A stretch of 64,000 nt of DNA from Enterobacteriaceae endosymbiont of Donacia clavipes (lineage in GTDB: Bacteria > Pseudomonadota > Gammaproteobacteria > Enterobacterales > Enterobacteriaceae): the NCBI RefSeq assembly GCF_012570365.1, contig NZ_CP046208.1:350226-414225 (forward strand), read 5' to 3'. Within the stretch, counting starts at the first letter, position 1. Each line of letters opens with the position of its first letter. This document shows, in pieces, positions 1 to 9,606 of this stretch. The position numbers and the translations under genes are program-made. Under the pieces are notes generated by a model. The model was not told the origin of the DNA. It searched no databases and saw only the letters and a program-made list of their open reading frames with translations.

Positions 1-76
1 ATATACAAAATTTTAATAAAAACTAAAAATATAAATTTTATAAAAACAAATTTATAAGTTTAAAACTCTTATAAAA

Positions 77-114
77 GAGTGCCCTCAAAAATTTTTTATA
101 AATTTTAAAAGAAC
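77..114 (-). promoter_or_regulatory. rrn leader with boxA-like antiterminator
   Basis: Read on the minus strand, 101-114 gives GTTCTTTTAAAATT and 77-84 gives GGGCACTC. In the E. coli rrn leaders boxA (TGCTCTTTAACAATTTAT) is followed at nearly the same distance by GGGCACTC, so both the blocks and their spacing match. BoxA would load the NusB/NusE antitermination complex on an rRNA transcript. A small inverted repeat, ACTCTT/AAGAGT (65-80), overlaps the end of the motif. The comparison is from memory, and the 16S gene lies beyond position 1. Confidence 0.55.
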
Positions 115-129
115 TACAAAATGGCATTA

Positions 130-158
130 ATTATGTTACATATTATTTAAATAGTCAA
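130..158 (-). promoter_or_regulatory. Sigma70-type promoter, probably of an rRNA operon
   Basis: On the minus strand the hexamers TTGACT (153-158) and CATAAT (130-135) are separated by exactly 17 bases, a near-consensus sigma70 promoter in a genome where such spacing and match are rare by eye. Transcription would start near 123 and run out of the left edge of the window. In E. coli the gene after murI in this direction is the rrnB 16S operon, and a leader resembling the rrn leader follows here. The rRNA gene itself is outside the window, so the assignment is inference from position and leader similarity. Confidence 0.6.
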
Positions 159-176
159 GTTTTTTATTATTATTCA

Positions 177-986
177 TTAAATTTTTAACTTATAAATATA
201 TTTAAAATTTTGATTTAAAAAATAAATTTTTATTTTTTTTATATTTTCATTTTCTTGAGTATAGAAAAAAAAATTTTTTTTTGTATATAAAATTAATTTA
301 TTATAATTTATTAATTTTTTTAATTTTAAAAATATTTTTTTTTTAGAATCTAAAAAAATGATATTTTTAGGTAAAATTAATTTTAATTCATTTAATATTA
401 AAGAAAAATGTGTACAACCCAATATTATTGTATCTGGATATATATGATTATACCAAGAAATAAATATTTTTTTTATTTCATCTAAGATAATTTTATGTCC
501 TAATAATTTTTTTTCAGCTAAATATACTAATTCTTGAGAAGATATTGTTTTTATTATAAATTTATTATTTAAAGAATCTATTTTTTTTTTTATTTTAGAA
601 TTTTTTAATGTAGTTTCAGTTGCTAAAAAACCAATAATATTATTTTTAGTTTTTTTTATAGCTAAATTAATAACAGGTGTAGCACCAATAATAGGAAAAT
701 TAAAATATTTTCTTATTTTAGGTAAACTAGAAACACTAGCTGTATTACATGCAATAATTGCTAATGAAATATTATAATTATTAGAAATTTTTTTTAAAAT
801 TTTAAATAAACGTTTAAAAATAAATTTTTTTGATTTATTTCCATAAGGAAAATATTTATTATCTAATAAATATATAAAATTTATATTTAAAAAAAAATTT
901 TTAATATAATTAAAGATAGAAATTCCTCCTAAACCAGAATCAAAAATAAAAATTGTTATTTTTGAATTTAATAAAATTTTATTCAT
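177..986 (-). CDS. murI: Glutamate racemase
   Basis: Converts L-glutamate to D-glutamate for peptidoglycan precursors in the cytoplasm. The 269-residue product (E. coli about 285) shows the family landmarks: FDSGLGG with the conserved Asp16, YFPYG near 45-49, and the two catalytic cysteines in ACNTAS (Cys80) and GCTH (Cys191), which act as the acid/base pair. The start ATG matches the family N-terminus closely. It stands alone on the minus strand, with the probable rrn promoter just downstream, the enterobacterial arrangement. With murJ also in the window, it argues that a peptidoglycan layer is still made. Confidence 0.95.
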   Translation of the reverse strand: MNKILLNSKITIFIFDSGLGGISIFNYIKNFFLNINFIYLLDNKYFPYGNKSKKFIFKRLFKILKKISNNYNISLAIIACNTASVSSLPKIRKYFNFPIIGATPVINLAIKKTKNNIIGFLATETTLKNSKIKKKIDSLNNKFIIKTISSQELVYLAEKKLLGHKIILDEIKKIFISWYNHIYPDTIILGCTHFSLILNELKLILPKNIIFLDSKKKIFLKLKKLINYNKLILYTKKNFFFYTQENENIKKIKIYFLNQNFKYIYKLKI

Positions 987-1117
987 ATTAAAATATCCTA
1001 AACTTATTTATATAATAAATATTAATATTTATATTAATTAATATATATTATAATATGTATATAAATTTTTATAACATAAAATTTTAATTTTAATTAAACA
1101 GTAAAATAAATTATAAA

Positions 1118-2275
1118 ATGAAAAAATTAATTTATTTAGATTATGCATCTACAACTCCAATGGATAAAAGAGTTTTAAAAAAAATGAGTAATTATTTTAC
1201 CATAAATGGAATATTTGGTAATCCATCTTCTTTTTCAAATATATTTGGTATAGAAGCAAAAAATTCCGTTGAAAAGGCTAGATTTAATATAGCTAATATA
1301 ATAGGAAGTAAGAAAGAAGAGATAATTTTTACAGCTAGTGCTACAGAATCTATTAATTTAGCAATAAAAGGAATTATTACTATTAATAATCATTATAATC
1401 AAAAAAATATTATTACAAGTATTAGTGAACATAAAGCTGTATTAGAAACTTGTTATTATATGAAAAAATTAGGAATTAAAATAATATATCTAAAAAATTC
1501 AAATATAGGTTCTATAAATTTAAATACTTTAAAAGAAAAAATTACAAATAATACTATTTTAGTATCTATAATGCATATTAATAATGAAATAGGAACTATT
1601 AATGATATAAAATATATCGGAAATATTTGTAAAAAAAAAAATATAATTTTTCATGTAGATGCTACTCAAAGCATAGGTAAATATCAATTAAATTTAAAAA
1701 AAATAAATATAGATTTATTATCATTTTCTGCTCATAAATTTTATGGTCCTAAAGGAATAGGTGTCTTATATATAAGAAATAATCAAAAAAAATTTAAAAT
1801 AAATCCATTAATTCATGGAGGTGGACAAGAAAATGGAATAAGATCAGGAACTTTAGCTGTACATCAAATTATTGGTATGTCAGAAGCATTAAATATTTCT
1901 GTTAATGAAATAGATAAAGAAAAAAAAAGAATACAAAAATTAAAACAACAATTATGGGATGGAATAAAAAATATTAATGGAGTATATATTAATGGAGATT
2001 TTAAAAATAGTTCACCTTATATAATTAACATAGGTTTTAAAAATATTTTTAATAAAATACTTATGATAGAAATGAAAAATATTGCTATTTCAGCTTCTTC
2101 TGCATGTATTTCAAATACATATACATCTCATGTATTAAAATCTTTAGGTTTAACAGAAAATTTAATTCAAAGTTCTATACGTTTTTCTTTTGGAAGATTT
2201 ACTACAAAAAAAGAGATTAATTATACAATTGAATATTTACATTATATTATTAAAAAAATTAGAAAAAAATATTAA
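1118..2275 (+). CDS. iscS: Cysteine desulfurase IscS, lacking the C-terminal tail
   Basis: PLP enzyme that takes sulfur from cysteine for Fe-S clusters and for thiolated tRNA bases. Visible landmarks are the PLP lysine in SAHKFYGPKG (Lys207), the HGGGQENGIRSGT block, and the active-site loop SSACIS (Cys330). The 385-residue protein is co-linear with E. coli IscS (404) until SIRFSFGRFTTKKE, then stops about 20 residues early, soon after the RLR-equivalent. The missing tail is the part that docks the scaffold IscU. No iscR, iscU, iscA or hsc gene is adjacent. A job mainly in tRNA thiolation, with Suf doing cluster assembly, is inferred. Confidence 0.93.
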   Translation: MKKLIYLDYASTTPMDKRVLKKMSNYFTINGIFGNPSSFSNIFGIEAKNSVEKARFNIANIIGSKKEEIIFTASATESINLAIKGIITINNHYNQKNIITSISEHKAVLETCYYMKKLGIKIIYLKNSNIGSINLNTLKEKITNNTILVSIMHINNEIGTINDIKYIGNICKKKNIIFHVDATQSIGKYQLNLKKINIDLLSFSAHKFYGPKGIGVLYIRNNQKKFKINPLIHGGGQENGIRSGTLAVHQIIGMSEALNISVNEIDKEKKRIQKLKQQLWDGIKNINGVYINGDFKNSSPYIINIGFKNIFNKILMIEMKNIAISASSACISNTYTSHVLKSLGLTENLIQSSIRFSFGRFTTKKEINYTIEYLHYIIKKIRKKY

Positions 2276-2359
2276 ATGTTTTATATATAAAAATTTACTA
2301 ATAATTAAATTATTTTAAAATTTATAATAAAGTTTTAAAATTTTATTAAAATATATATA

Positions 2360-3775
2360 TTATATTATATGTACAGAAGTTGTGTTGGTAGTTCCACTAG
2401 GAACAAGTGCTCCTGAAACCATAACAATAAAATCTCCTGATTTAGCATATTTGCTTGATATTGCTATTTTTTTACCTATAATATAAAAGTCATCAGTCGA
2501 TGATATTTTCTTAACAAGTTTTGGTATAATACCTTTACTTAAAATAAGTTGTTTTGCAGTTTTTTTATTTGTAGTTAAAGCTAAAATAATAGCTTTAGGA
2601 AAATATTTCCTTATTGCTTTTGCCGATTTCCCCAACTGAGTAGCTACAATTATTAACGGAGATTTTAATTTTTCTGAAATTTCAACTGCACTACGACATA
2701 TCGCATCAGTAATACTCACATCTATTGTATCATTATCATAATAATAGATTCTATTTGTCATAGTAATATCTGTTCTTTCACAAATTGTTGACATAATAGA
2801 TACAGATTCTAATGGATATTTTCCTTTAGCACTTTCTCCAGATAACATAACAGCATCTGTTCCATCTAAAATAGCATTTGCTACATCACCAGCTTCTGCT
2901 CTAGTTGGTCTAGGATTTTTAATCATAGAATCTAACATTTGTGTTGCAGTTATTACTATTTTTCCTAGATAATTACATTTCTTAATTATCATTTTTTGCG
3001 CAAAAATTACATCTTCTACTGGTATTTCGACACCTAAATCTCCTCTAGCGACCATTATACCATCAGATACATCTAAAATTTCATCAAAATTATTTAATCC
3101 CTCTTGATTTTCAATTTTAGCTATAATTTGAATATTATCTCCTTTATGTAATTTTAAAAATTTTTTTATTTCTATAATATCTTTTTTTTTACGGATAAAA
3201 GAAGCAGCAATATAATCTACTTTATTTTTACATGCAAAAATTAAATCATCTTTATCTTTTTCTGATAAAGCTGGTAATTTAATAGAAATTCCTGGTAAAT
3301 TAATACTTTTATTTTCTGATAATTTTCCATTATTCAATACTTGACATAATATCTTATTGTTATTTATTTTTAATACCTTCATTGCTATTAAACCATCATC
3401 AATTAATACTTTATTTCCAATATTTATATCATGAATAAGATTAGAATATGTAACAGCAACACATTTATTATTTCCAATAATTGATTTATCAGTTGTTAAA
3501 ACAAATTTTTGTCCCGATTTTAAATATACATCCATATTATTTTGTAATTTCATAGTACGTATTTCAGGACCTTTAGTATCTAATAGAATTGCTATTTTTT
3601 GATCTGTTTCTTTTATTATTTTTTTTAAAGTATTAATTCTTTTTTGATGATTATAATGATTACCATGTGAAAAATTTAATCTAACAACATTCATTCCTAA
3701 ATTTAATAGTTGAGATAAAATTTTTTTAGATTCAGAACTAGGACCTATAGTACAAACTATTTTAGTTTTTTTCAT
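2360..3775 (-). CDS. pykF: Pyruvate kinase I
   Basis: Catalyses phosphoenolpyruvate + ADP to pyruvate + ATP, the last step of glycolysis. The 471-residue product opens [13 protein letters not shown] and has [13 protein letters not shown], the catalytic/K+ site stretch ([14 protein letters not shown]), and ends [18 protein letters not shown], which is the E. coli PykF (470 aa) rather than PykA pattern. In E. coli pykF lies just past the suf operon, separated by ldtE and lpp. Here it follows sufE directly with those two genes gone, so the pairing is an ancestral neighbourhood that shrank. No truncation or missing key block is visible. Confidence 0.96.
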   Translation of the reverse strand: MKKTKIVCTIGPSSESKKILSQLLNLGMNVVRLNFSHGNHYNHQKRINTLKKIIKETDQKIAILLDTKGPEIRTMKLQNNMDVYLKSGQKFVLTTDKSIIGNNKCVAVTYSNLIHDINIGNKVLIDDGLIAMKVLKINNNKILCQVLNNGKLSENKSINLPGISIKLPALSEKDKDDLIFACKNKVDYIAASFIRKKKDIIEIKKFLKLHKGDNIQIIAKIENQEGLNNFDEILDVSDGIMVARGDLGVEIPVEDVIFAQKMIIKKCNYLGKIVITATQMLDSMIKNPRPTRAEAGDVANAILDGTDAVMLSGESAKGKYPLESVSIMSTICERTDITMTNRIYYYDNDTIDVSITDAICRSAVEISEKLKSPLIIVATQLGKSAKAIRKYFPKAIILALTTNKKTAKQLILSKGIIPKLVKKISSTDDFYIIGKKIAISSKYAKSGDFIVMVSGALVPSGTTNTTSVHII

Positions 3776-3875
3776 AGAATTAATATTCTTCCCACAAATA
3801 TATTAAATTTTAAAATTTTTTCTATTTTAAAATAATTAAATTATATAGTAATTATAATTTTATAGAATAAGAAAT

Positions 3876-4331
3876 TTAATTGTATTTTATTTTATCTTTA
3901 TTATTTAAATGAAATATAAATTTTATTAATTTTTTTTTAATTGTTTTAATAATAGTATCAATACCTTGTATTCTAGAAACAGTTAAATATTTATCAAAAG
4001 ATAATTTTTTAAAACACAATCTAATATCAAAATGTATAATTTCATAACAAGTTTTTTTTTTATAAAAAATAAAAATCATTGTTAATAATCCTTTTACTAT
4101 AGCAGAATCACTATCTCCTTTAAATTCTACATTTTTATTTTTATTAATTAAAAATGAAACCCAAACATCACTTTGACATCCAGGAATAAAATTTTCTAAT
4201 GAATGTTGTTTTTGTGATAACATAGGTATTTTATTACCTAATTCAATTATATATAAATATTTTTCTTCCCAATTATTACAATTTTTAAAATTTATTTTAA
4301 GTTCATTTTTATTAGGTAAAATATATGACAT
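3876..4331 (-). CDS. sufE: Cysteine desulfuration protein SufE
   Basis: Accepts persulfide sulfur from SufS and passes it to the SufBCD scaffold. The sulfur-accepting cysteine sits in FIPGCQSDVWVS (Cys52), the family signature, and the helix with KIPMLSQKQH precedes it. At 151 residues it is slightly longer than E. coli SufE (138) through a Lys/Asn-rich C-terminal tail that probably reflects stop-codon drift. It is the last gene of the sufABCDSE operon; its ATG begins two bases after the sufS stop, so the two are translationally coupled. Confidence 0.93.
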   Translation of the reverse strand: MSYILPNKNELKINFKNCNNWEEKYLYIIELGNKIPMLSQKQHSLENFIPGCQSDVWVSFLINKNKNVEFKGDSDSAIVKGLLTMIFIFYKKKTCYEIIHFDIRLCFKKLSFDKYLTVSRIQGIDTIIKTIKKKLIKFIFHLNNKDKIKYN

Positions 4332-4333
4332 AA

Positions 4334-5563
4334 TTATTTATTTAATAAATTATTTATATATGTTAATTTTTCTATAAAATAATCAATATCATGAGTATCA
4401 TTATATATAGAAAAAGAAATTCTACACATTGATTTTACTTTAAAATGTTTCATAACAGGTATAGAACAATGATGACCAGTACGAATAGCAATACCATATT
4501 GATCTAAAAAACTTCCTACATCATAAGAGTTATAATTAACTAAATTAAAAGAAATTATACCAATTCTATTGTTAGAATATTTTTCTCCAAAAATTTTAAT
4601 ATTTGAAATTTTATTTAATTTTTTAAAAGTATATTTCGTTAAAAATTTATTATGTTTAATTACTTTTTTTATATCAAAAGATTTAAACCATGATAAAGCA
4701 ACACCTAATCCTATAATAGAAGATATATTAGGTGAGCCCGCTTCAAATTTCCAAGGTATTTTTTCCCAAATAGGTTTATTTTTGTATATATCTTTAATCA
4801 TTCCACCTCCACCTTGCCAAGGTGGCATTAATTTTAATATTTGTTTTGTTACATATAAGATACCAATACCAGTAGGTGCAAAAATTTTATGACCAGAAAA
4901 AACAAAAAAATCACAATTTAATTTTTGAACATCAATTTTTTTATTTGCAATGGCTTGTGCACCATCAATTAATGTTAAAATATTATTTTTTTTAGCTAAT
5001 TTAATAATTTTTTTAATAGGATTAATTATTCCTAAAACATTAGAAATGTATGTTATTGATATTAAACAAGTATTTTTATCAATTAGATTATTTATTTCAT
5101 GTAATTTTAATTTTCCATATTTATCTAATGGTATAATTTTTATATTAAATCCTATTTTTTTAGATAATAACATCCAAGGAATAATATTTGAGTGATGTTC
5201 CATATCAGAAATAATGATATTATTGTTTGTTTTAATATTATTAAAACCCCAAGTATTTGCAATAAGATTAATACTTTCTGTAGTTCCTTTTGTAAAAATT
5301 ATTTCTTCAGTATATTTTGCATTAATAAATTTTGATATTTTATTACGTATTTTTTCCATTTTATTTGTTGCATTTATACTTAAATTATATATACCCCTAT
5401 TAACAGAAGAATATTCGTTCTTGTAAAAAAAATTTAATGCAGAAATTACTTTTTTAGGTTTATGAACAGTAGCGGCATTATCTAAATAAATAAATTTATT
5501 TCCATTAATTTTTTTAGATAAAATAGGAAACTGTTTTCTAATATCTATTATATTAAAATTCAT
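4334..5563 (-). CDS. sufS: Cysteine desulfurase SufS
   Basis: Group II PLP cysteine desulfurase that feeds sulfur to SufE for Fe-S cluster assembly. The 409-residue chain shows the PLP lysine in FSGHKIFAPTG (Lys226) and the active-site cysteine in RTGHHCSIPVM (Cys366), followed by MCRISFSIYN as in E. coli SufS (406 aa). Full length and undamaged. It overlaps the end of sufD by about 11 bases and is followed almost immediately by its partner sufE. Together with iscS, the window therefore encodes both desulfurase classes. Confidence 0.96.
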   Translation of the reverse strand: MNFNIIDIRKQFPILSKKINGNKFIYLDNAATVHKPKKVISALNFFYKNEYSSVNRGIYNLSINATNKMEKIRNKISKFINAKYTEEIIFTKGTTESINLIANTWGFNNIKTNNNIIISDMEHHSNIIPWMLLSKKIGFNIKIIPLDKYGKLKLHEINNLIDKNTCLISITYISNVLGIINPIKKIIKLAKKNNILTLIDGAQAIANKKIDVQKLNCDFFVFSGHKIFAPTGIGILYVTKQILKLMPPWQGGGGMIKDIYKNKPIWEKIPWKFEAGSPNISSIIGLGVALSWFKSFDIKKVIKHNKFLTKYTFKKLNKISNIKIFGEKYSNNRIGIISFNLVNYNSYDVGSFLDQYGIAIRTGHHCSIPVMKHFKVKSMCRISFSIYNDTHDIDYFIEKLTYINNLLNK

Positions 5564-6857
5564 TAATAAAATTCTCTATTGAGAGATAACATGATATATA
5601 ATTTAAAATTTTATTTTTTATTAAATTAATATTACAAATATCTTTTAAGGAATCGAGTATAAATGCTGTAACTAATATATTATATGATTTTTTAAAATTT
5701 ATTCCTCTAGTTCTTAAAAAGAAAATTTGTTCAGAATTTATTTTTCCTGTAAATACACCATGTTTACATTTTACATTATTATGTAAAATATCTAATCCAG
5801 GTTTTATATTTATTTGTGATAATTTACTTAATAGTAAACTACTGTAATTTATTTGTCCATCAGTTTTTATTGCATCTTTATTTATTTTTAATAAACCAAT
5901 TAAATTTATAATAGCTTTATTTATGGTAATTGCTTTATGTGTTTGAATACTATAACAATTTTTTCCATTATGTTCTAAATAATTATTAATATTCATTAAA
6001 TTATTATTTTTAGCAAATGATATACTTTTATATATTAGTTTAGAGTGATTACCTATACATTGAAAATTATTATTTTGATTCATAAATTTATTAGACATAA
6101 ATAAATCGAATTTTTTTAAAAAAACATTATTATGTAAGTAATATTCATTATTAATAAAATTAAAATTTTTATTGTTATTTTCATTAGTAATAAATTGATA
6201 ATATTCTAATTTAGAATTATTATTTAATATTATAGTGTTATAAACATTATTAAAATGTAATTGATCATTATTTATATGATGTTCTAAAATAATAATATTA
6301 CAAATATTATTATTTATGTATATATAATTTCTATAATTAGACATAGAAATTTGATTAATATTTTTTTTATTATTATGATGAAAATATATTATATAAAGTG
6401 GTTTAATATTTTTAATATTATTAATATTAATATATATAATCTCTTTTGCAAGAGATTCAGATAAATGAGTATAAATATTATGTTTAACAAAATCATTTTT
6501 ATAATGAAGATTATTGTATTTATTTATTATTATTTTATAATATGGATTTTTTATATCACTTATATTTTGATCTAATTTTCCATTAATAAAATATAATGAA
6601 ATAGCATCTATTTTAAAAATTAAATTTCTTAATTTATTTTTATTTAAAAATAGTTTTTGAGAATTTTTTATAAATTTATTATTTATATGTTTAAAAAATT
6701 TTTTTTGAAAATAATCATATTTTTCTTTTTTTAATAAAAATTTTAATTTTAACCAATTTCTTTCTGATATATCAGAAAAATGATGTTTTTTATGATTTTT
6801 ATAAATATTTTTTAGTTGATTAAAAATATTATTTTGCATTAATCCATCCATATCCAT
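5553..6857 (-). CDS. sufD: Fe-S cluster assembly protein SufD
   Basis: Scaffold partner in the SufB-SufC2-SufD complex, needed for iron acquisition during cluster assembly. The N-terminal half is very Asn/Lys/Ile-rich and diverged, but the C-terminal beta-helix is clear: AIKTDGQINYSSLLLSK, VKCKHGVFTGKI (the conserved His of SufD is present), and IFFLRTRGI. Length 434 versus 423 in E. coli. The reading frame opens inside the end of sufC (29-base overlap); the in-frame ATG at 6839 would shorten the overlap to 11 bases and is an equally plausible start. Confidence 0.92.
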   Translation of the reverse strand: MDMDGLMQNNIFNQLKNIYKNHKKHHFSDISERNWLKLKFLLKKEKYDYFQKKFFKHINNKFIKNSQKLFLNKNKLRNLIFKIDAISLYFINGKLDQNISDIKNPYYKIIINKYNNLHYKNDFVKHNIYTHLSESLAKEIIYININNIKNIKPLYIIYFHHNNKKNINQISMSNYRNYIYINNNICNIIILEHHINNDQLHFNNVYNTIILNNNSKLEYYQFITNENNNKNFNFINNEYYLHNNVFLKKFDLFMSNKFMNQNNNFQCIGNHSKLIYKSISFAKNNNLMNINNYLEHNGKNCYSIQTHKAITINKAIINLIGLLKINKDAIKTDGQINYSSLLLSKLSQINIKPGLDILHNNVKCKHGVFTGKINSEQIFFLRTRGINFKKSYNILVTAFILDSLKDICNINLIKNKILNYISCYLSIENFINEF

Positions 6858-7572
6858 AATTCTCTAATTGAGAAATAATACTAAAGTTACCTGATTTTAT
6901 AATTTTTTTATTATAAAGAATATGGATATAATCAGGATTTATATAATCTAAAATACGACGATAATGTGTAATAATTAAAAATGATCTTTTTTTGTTTTTC
7001 ATAATATTAATTATTTTAGATACAATCTTTAACGCATCTATATCTAATCCTGAATCAATTTCATCTAAGATACATAATTCTGGTTCTAAAACAAACATAT
7101 AAAATATATCATTAATTTTTTTTTCTCCTCCAGAAAAACCTACGTTTACAAAACGTTGAAGAAAATTTTTTGATTTTTTTAAAATTTTTATTTTTTCATT
7201 AATAATTTTTTTATAAGCAAATCTATCTAATTCTTTTTTCTCTTTATATTTTTTTATTGCTTTTAAAGAATTATATAAAAAAATATCATTACTTACTCCT
7301 GGTATTTCAATAGGATATTGAAAAGATACAAAAATTCCCTCTCTAGCTCTAATTTCAGGTTTCATTTGTAATAAATTTTTATTTTTAAAATATATTTTTC
7401 CTTGAGAAATATTATATTCTTTTTTCCCGGCTAATACATATGATAAAGTACTTTTACCTGAACCATTAGGTCCCATAATTGCGTGAATTTCTCCAGGATT
7501 TATAGATAAACAAAATTCATTTAAAATAATTTTATTATTTATATCGACATTTAAATTTTTTATTTTTAACAT
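6829..7572 (-). CDS. sufC: Fe-S assembly ATPase SufC
   Basis: ABC-type ATPase that drives conformational change of the SufBCD scaffold; cytoplasmic, not a transporter. Landmarks in order: Walker A GPNGSGKST, Q-loop FVSFQYP, signature FSGGEKK, Walker B CILDEIDSGLD and switch His in ITHYRRIL, as in E. coli SufC (248 aa). In the Walker B region the usual DESDSG reads DEIDSG, but the catalytic Glu remains. Sits between sufB and sufD, overlapping the latter. Confidence 0.96.
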   Translation of the reverse strand: MLKIKNLNVDINNKIILNEFCLSINPGEIHAIMGPNGSGKSTLSYVLAGKKEYNISQGKIYFKNKNLLQMKPEIRAREGIFVSFQYPIEIPGVSNDIFLYNSLKAIKKYKEKKELDRFAYKKIINEKIKILKKSKNFLQRFVNVGFSGGEKKINDIFYMFVLEPELCILDEIDSGLDIDALKIVSKIINIMKNKKRSFLIITHYRRILDYINPDYIHILYNKKIIKSGNFSIISQLENYGYGWINAK

Positions 7573-7608
7573 AATTTTTTTATATTTAATAATATTAAAT
7601 ATATTATT

Positions 7609-9045
7609 TTATCCTATACTATTTTCTAAATGGATAGATAATAATTTTTGTGCTTCTACAGCAAATTCTAAAGGAAATTTTATAAAAATTTCTTTACAAA
7701 ATCCATTAATGATAAGGGAAATAGCATTTTCCATATCTAATCCTCTTTGTAAACAAAAAAATATCTGTTCTTCTTCAATTTTAGAAGTTGTGGCTTCATG
7801 TTCAACTTGTGAAGTATTATTTAGTATATTTAAAATAGGATATGTATATGTACTACATTTAGTACCAATTAATATTGAATCACATTGAGTAAAATTACGA
7901 GAATTATTTGATGATCTATCAATATAAACTAACCCACGATATGTGTTTTTACTATTTTCTGTAGAAATACTTTTTGAAATAATTGTAGATTTTGTATTTT
8001 TGCCTATATGAATCATCTTTGTACCAGTATCAGCTTGTTGATGACCATTTGTTAAAGAAATTGAAAAAAATTCTCCAACAGAATTATCACCTTTTAAAAT
8101 AACACTAGGATATTTCCAAGTAATTGCAGCTCCTGTTTCTGATTGTGTCCATGACATTTTGCTATTTTTTCCTTTACATATTGCTCTTTTGGTAACAAAA
8201 TTTAAAATTCCTCCTTTATTTTTAAATTGCCCAGAAAACCAATTTTGTACAGTTGAATAATTTACTTGTGCATTTTTATGTATAATAACTTCAACTACAG
8301 CAGCATGTAGTTGAGAATTTTTTCTAATTGGTGCGGAACATCCTTCTATATAATTTACATAACTATTTTCTTCAGCAATTAAAATAGTTCTCTCAAATTG
8401 TCCAATGTTTTTTTCGTTAATTCTAAAATAAGTAGATAATTCTATAGGACAATGTGTATTTTTAGGAATATAAATAAATGTACCATCAGATGCTACGGCT
8501 GCATTTAAAGATGCAAAAAAATTATCATCAGCAGGCACTACTGAACCTAAATATTTTCTAACTAAATCTGGATAATTTTGTATTGCATCATTTAATGAAC
8601 AAAAAATTATTCCTTTTTTTAATAATTTATTTTTATTTGTTGTAGTAACCGAAACAGAATCAAAAATAGCGTCAATAGCTATTAAATTATTTTCTTTAAT
8701 AGGAATATTTAATTTATTAAATGTTTTTTTTACCTCATTTGTAAGATATTTATCTTTAATATTATTATTTTTTTTAAACGGGTATGAAGGGGCAGAATAA
8801 TAAATATAATTTTGATAATTTAATTTTTTATAATACCCATTTAACCAATGAGGTTCTTTTTTTTTTATCCATGAATAATAACCTTTTAATCTAAAATCTA
8901 ACATCCATTTAGGTTCATTACGAATACTAGATATTTTGTGTATTATATCTAAATTAATACCAGGAGCAAATTTATTATTTTTTAATTTAGTAATAAATCC
9001 TTCTTTATAATTTTTTTTAAAATACTTTAAATTATTTTCATTCAT
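7609..9045 (-). CDS. sufB: Fe-S cluster assembly scaffold SufB
   Basis: Core scaffold on which the nascent Fe-S cluster is built with SufC and SufD. I place the start at the ATG giving MNENNLKYFKKNYKEGF, because KKNYKEGF aligns with the E. coli N-terminus and this start lies 4 bases after the sufA stop. The open frame continues upstream into sufA with unrelated residues. Length 478 (E. coli 495). The C-terminus is highly conserved: FTQCDSILIGTKC with the sulfur-handling cysteine, VEHEATTSKI, IFFCLQRGLD and NGFCKEIF. No damage visible. Confidence 0.95.
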   Translation of the reverse strand: MNENNLKYFKKNYKEGFITKLKNNKFAPGINLDIIHKISSIRNEPKWMLDFRLKGYYSWIKKKEPHWLNGYYKKLNYQNYIYYSAPSYPFKKNNNIKDKYLTNEVKKTFNKLNIPIKENNLIAIDAIFDSVSVTTTNKNKLLKKGIIFCSLNDAIQNYPDLVRKYLGSVVPADDNFFASLNAAVASDGTFIYIPKNTHCPIELSTYFRINEKNIGQFERTILIAEENSYVNYIEGCSAPIRKNSQLHAAVVEVIIHKNAQVNYSTVQNWFSGQFKNKGGILNFVTKRAICKGKNSKMSWTQSETGAAITWKYPSVILKGDNSVGEFFSISLTNGHQQADTGTKMIHIGKNTKSTIISKSISTENSKNTYRGLVYIDRSSNNSRNFTQCDSILIGTKCSTYTYPILNILNNTSQVEHEATTSKIEEEQIFFCLQRGLDMENAISLIINGFCKEIFIKFPLEFAVEAQKLLSIHLENSIG

Positions 9046-9049
9046 GTGA

Positions 9050-9442
9050 TTAATTCTTTTTATAGTTAATATTAAAACTTTTTTTACATCCGCAAAATTT
9101 TTTAATTTTATTATTAATAAATTGAAAAGATTCATGAAAATTATTTTTTGTAAAATCAATAATAGTTCCATCTATAAAAAAAAGATCCTTATTATTTAAA
9201 TAAATGAATATATTTTTTTTCTTAAAATAAATTTCATTATTAAAAAATTCTTTTATTAATTTAATTTTATATTTAAATCCGAAACAACCAGATTTTTTTA
9301 AAAATATTTTTATTCCTTTATAATTTTTATTCTTTTTAATTATTTTATTTATTTGTAAAAATGCAGATTTTGTTAAATATAAACCTTTATAATTATATTT
9401 TTTTTTACAAATAAAATGTATTAAATTTTTTTCTATTAACAT
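9050..9442 (-). CDS. sufA: A-type Fe-S carrier SufA
   Basis: Takes assembled clusters from SufBCD to apo-proteins. The three ligand cysteines are present: one in KKSGCFGFKYKI and two in the C-terminal CGCKKSF motif. 130 residues against about 122 in E. coli. First gene of sufABCDSE, all on one strand within less than 6 kb. The upstream gap to murJ (9443-9606) is almost pure A/T; I could not identify OxyR, IscR or Fur sites in it, so the stress control of the E. coli operon is probably lost. Confidence 0.93.
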   Translation of the reverse strand: MLIEKNLIHFICKKKYNYKGLYLTKSAFLQINKIIKKNKNYKGIKIFLKKSGCFGFKYKIKLIKEFFNNEIYFKKKNIFIYLNNKDLFFIDGTIIDFTKNNFHESFQFINNKIKKFCGCKKSFNINYKKN

Positions 9443-9606
9443 TATAATAACCTAAAAATATAATTTTTTATATATTAATATATGAAAAATTAAAATCATT
9501 AAACAATATTTTATTTAATAAATTAAGTAAATTTTTTTAAAAAAAAATTTATATTTTACATTAGTTAATTAAAATTAAAAATTTTATTAATGTAATTATT
9601 AAATTA

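Noticed and set aside
4569-5426. Three plus-strand frames of 70-107 codons inside sufS
   Set aside because: They lie antisense to the intact, conserved sufS and have no recognisable protein features.
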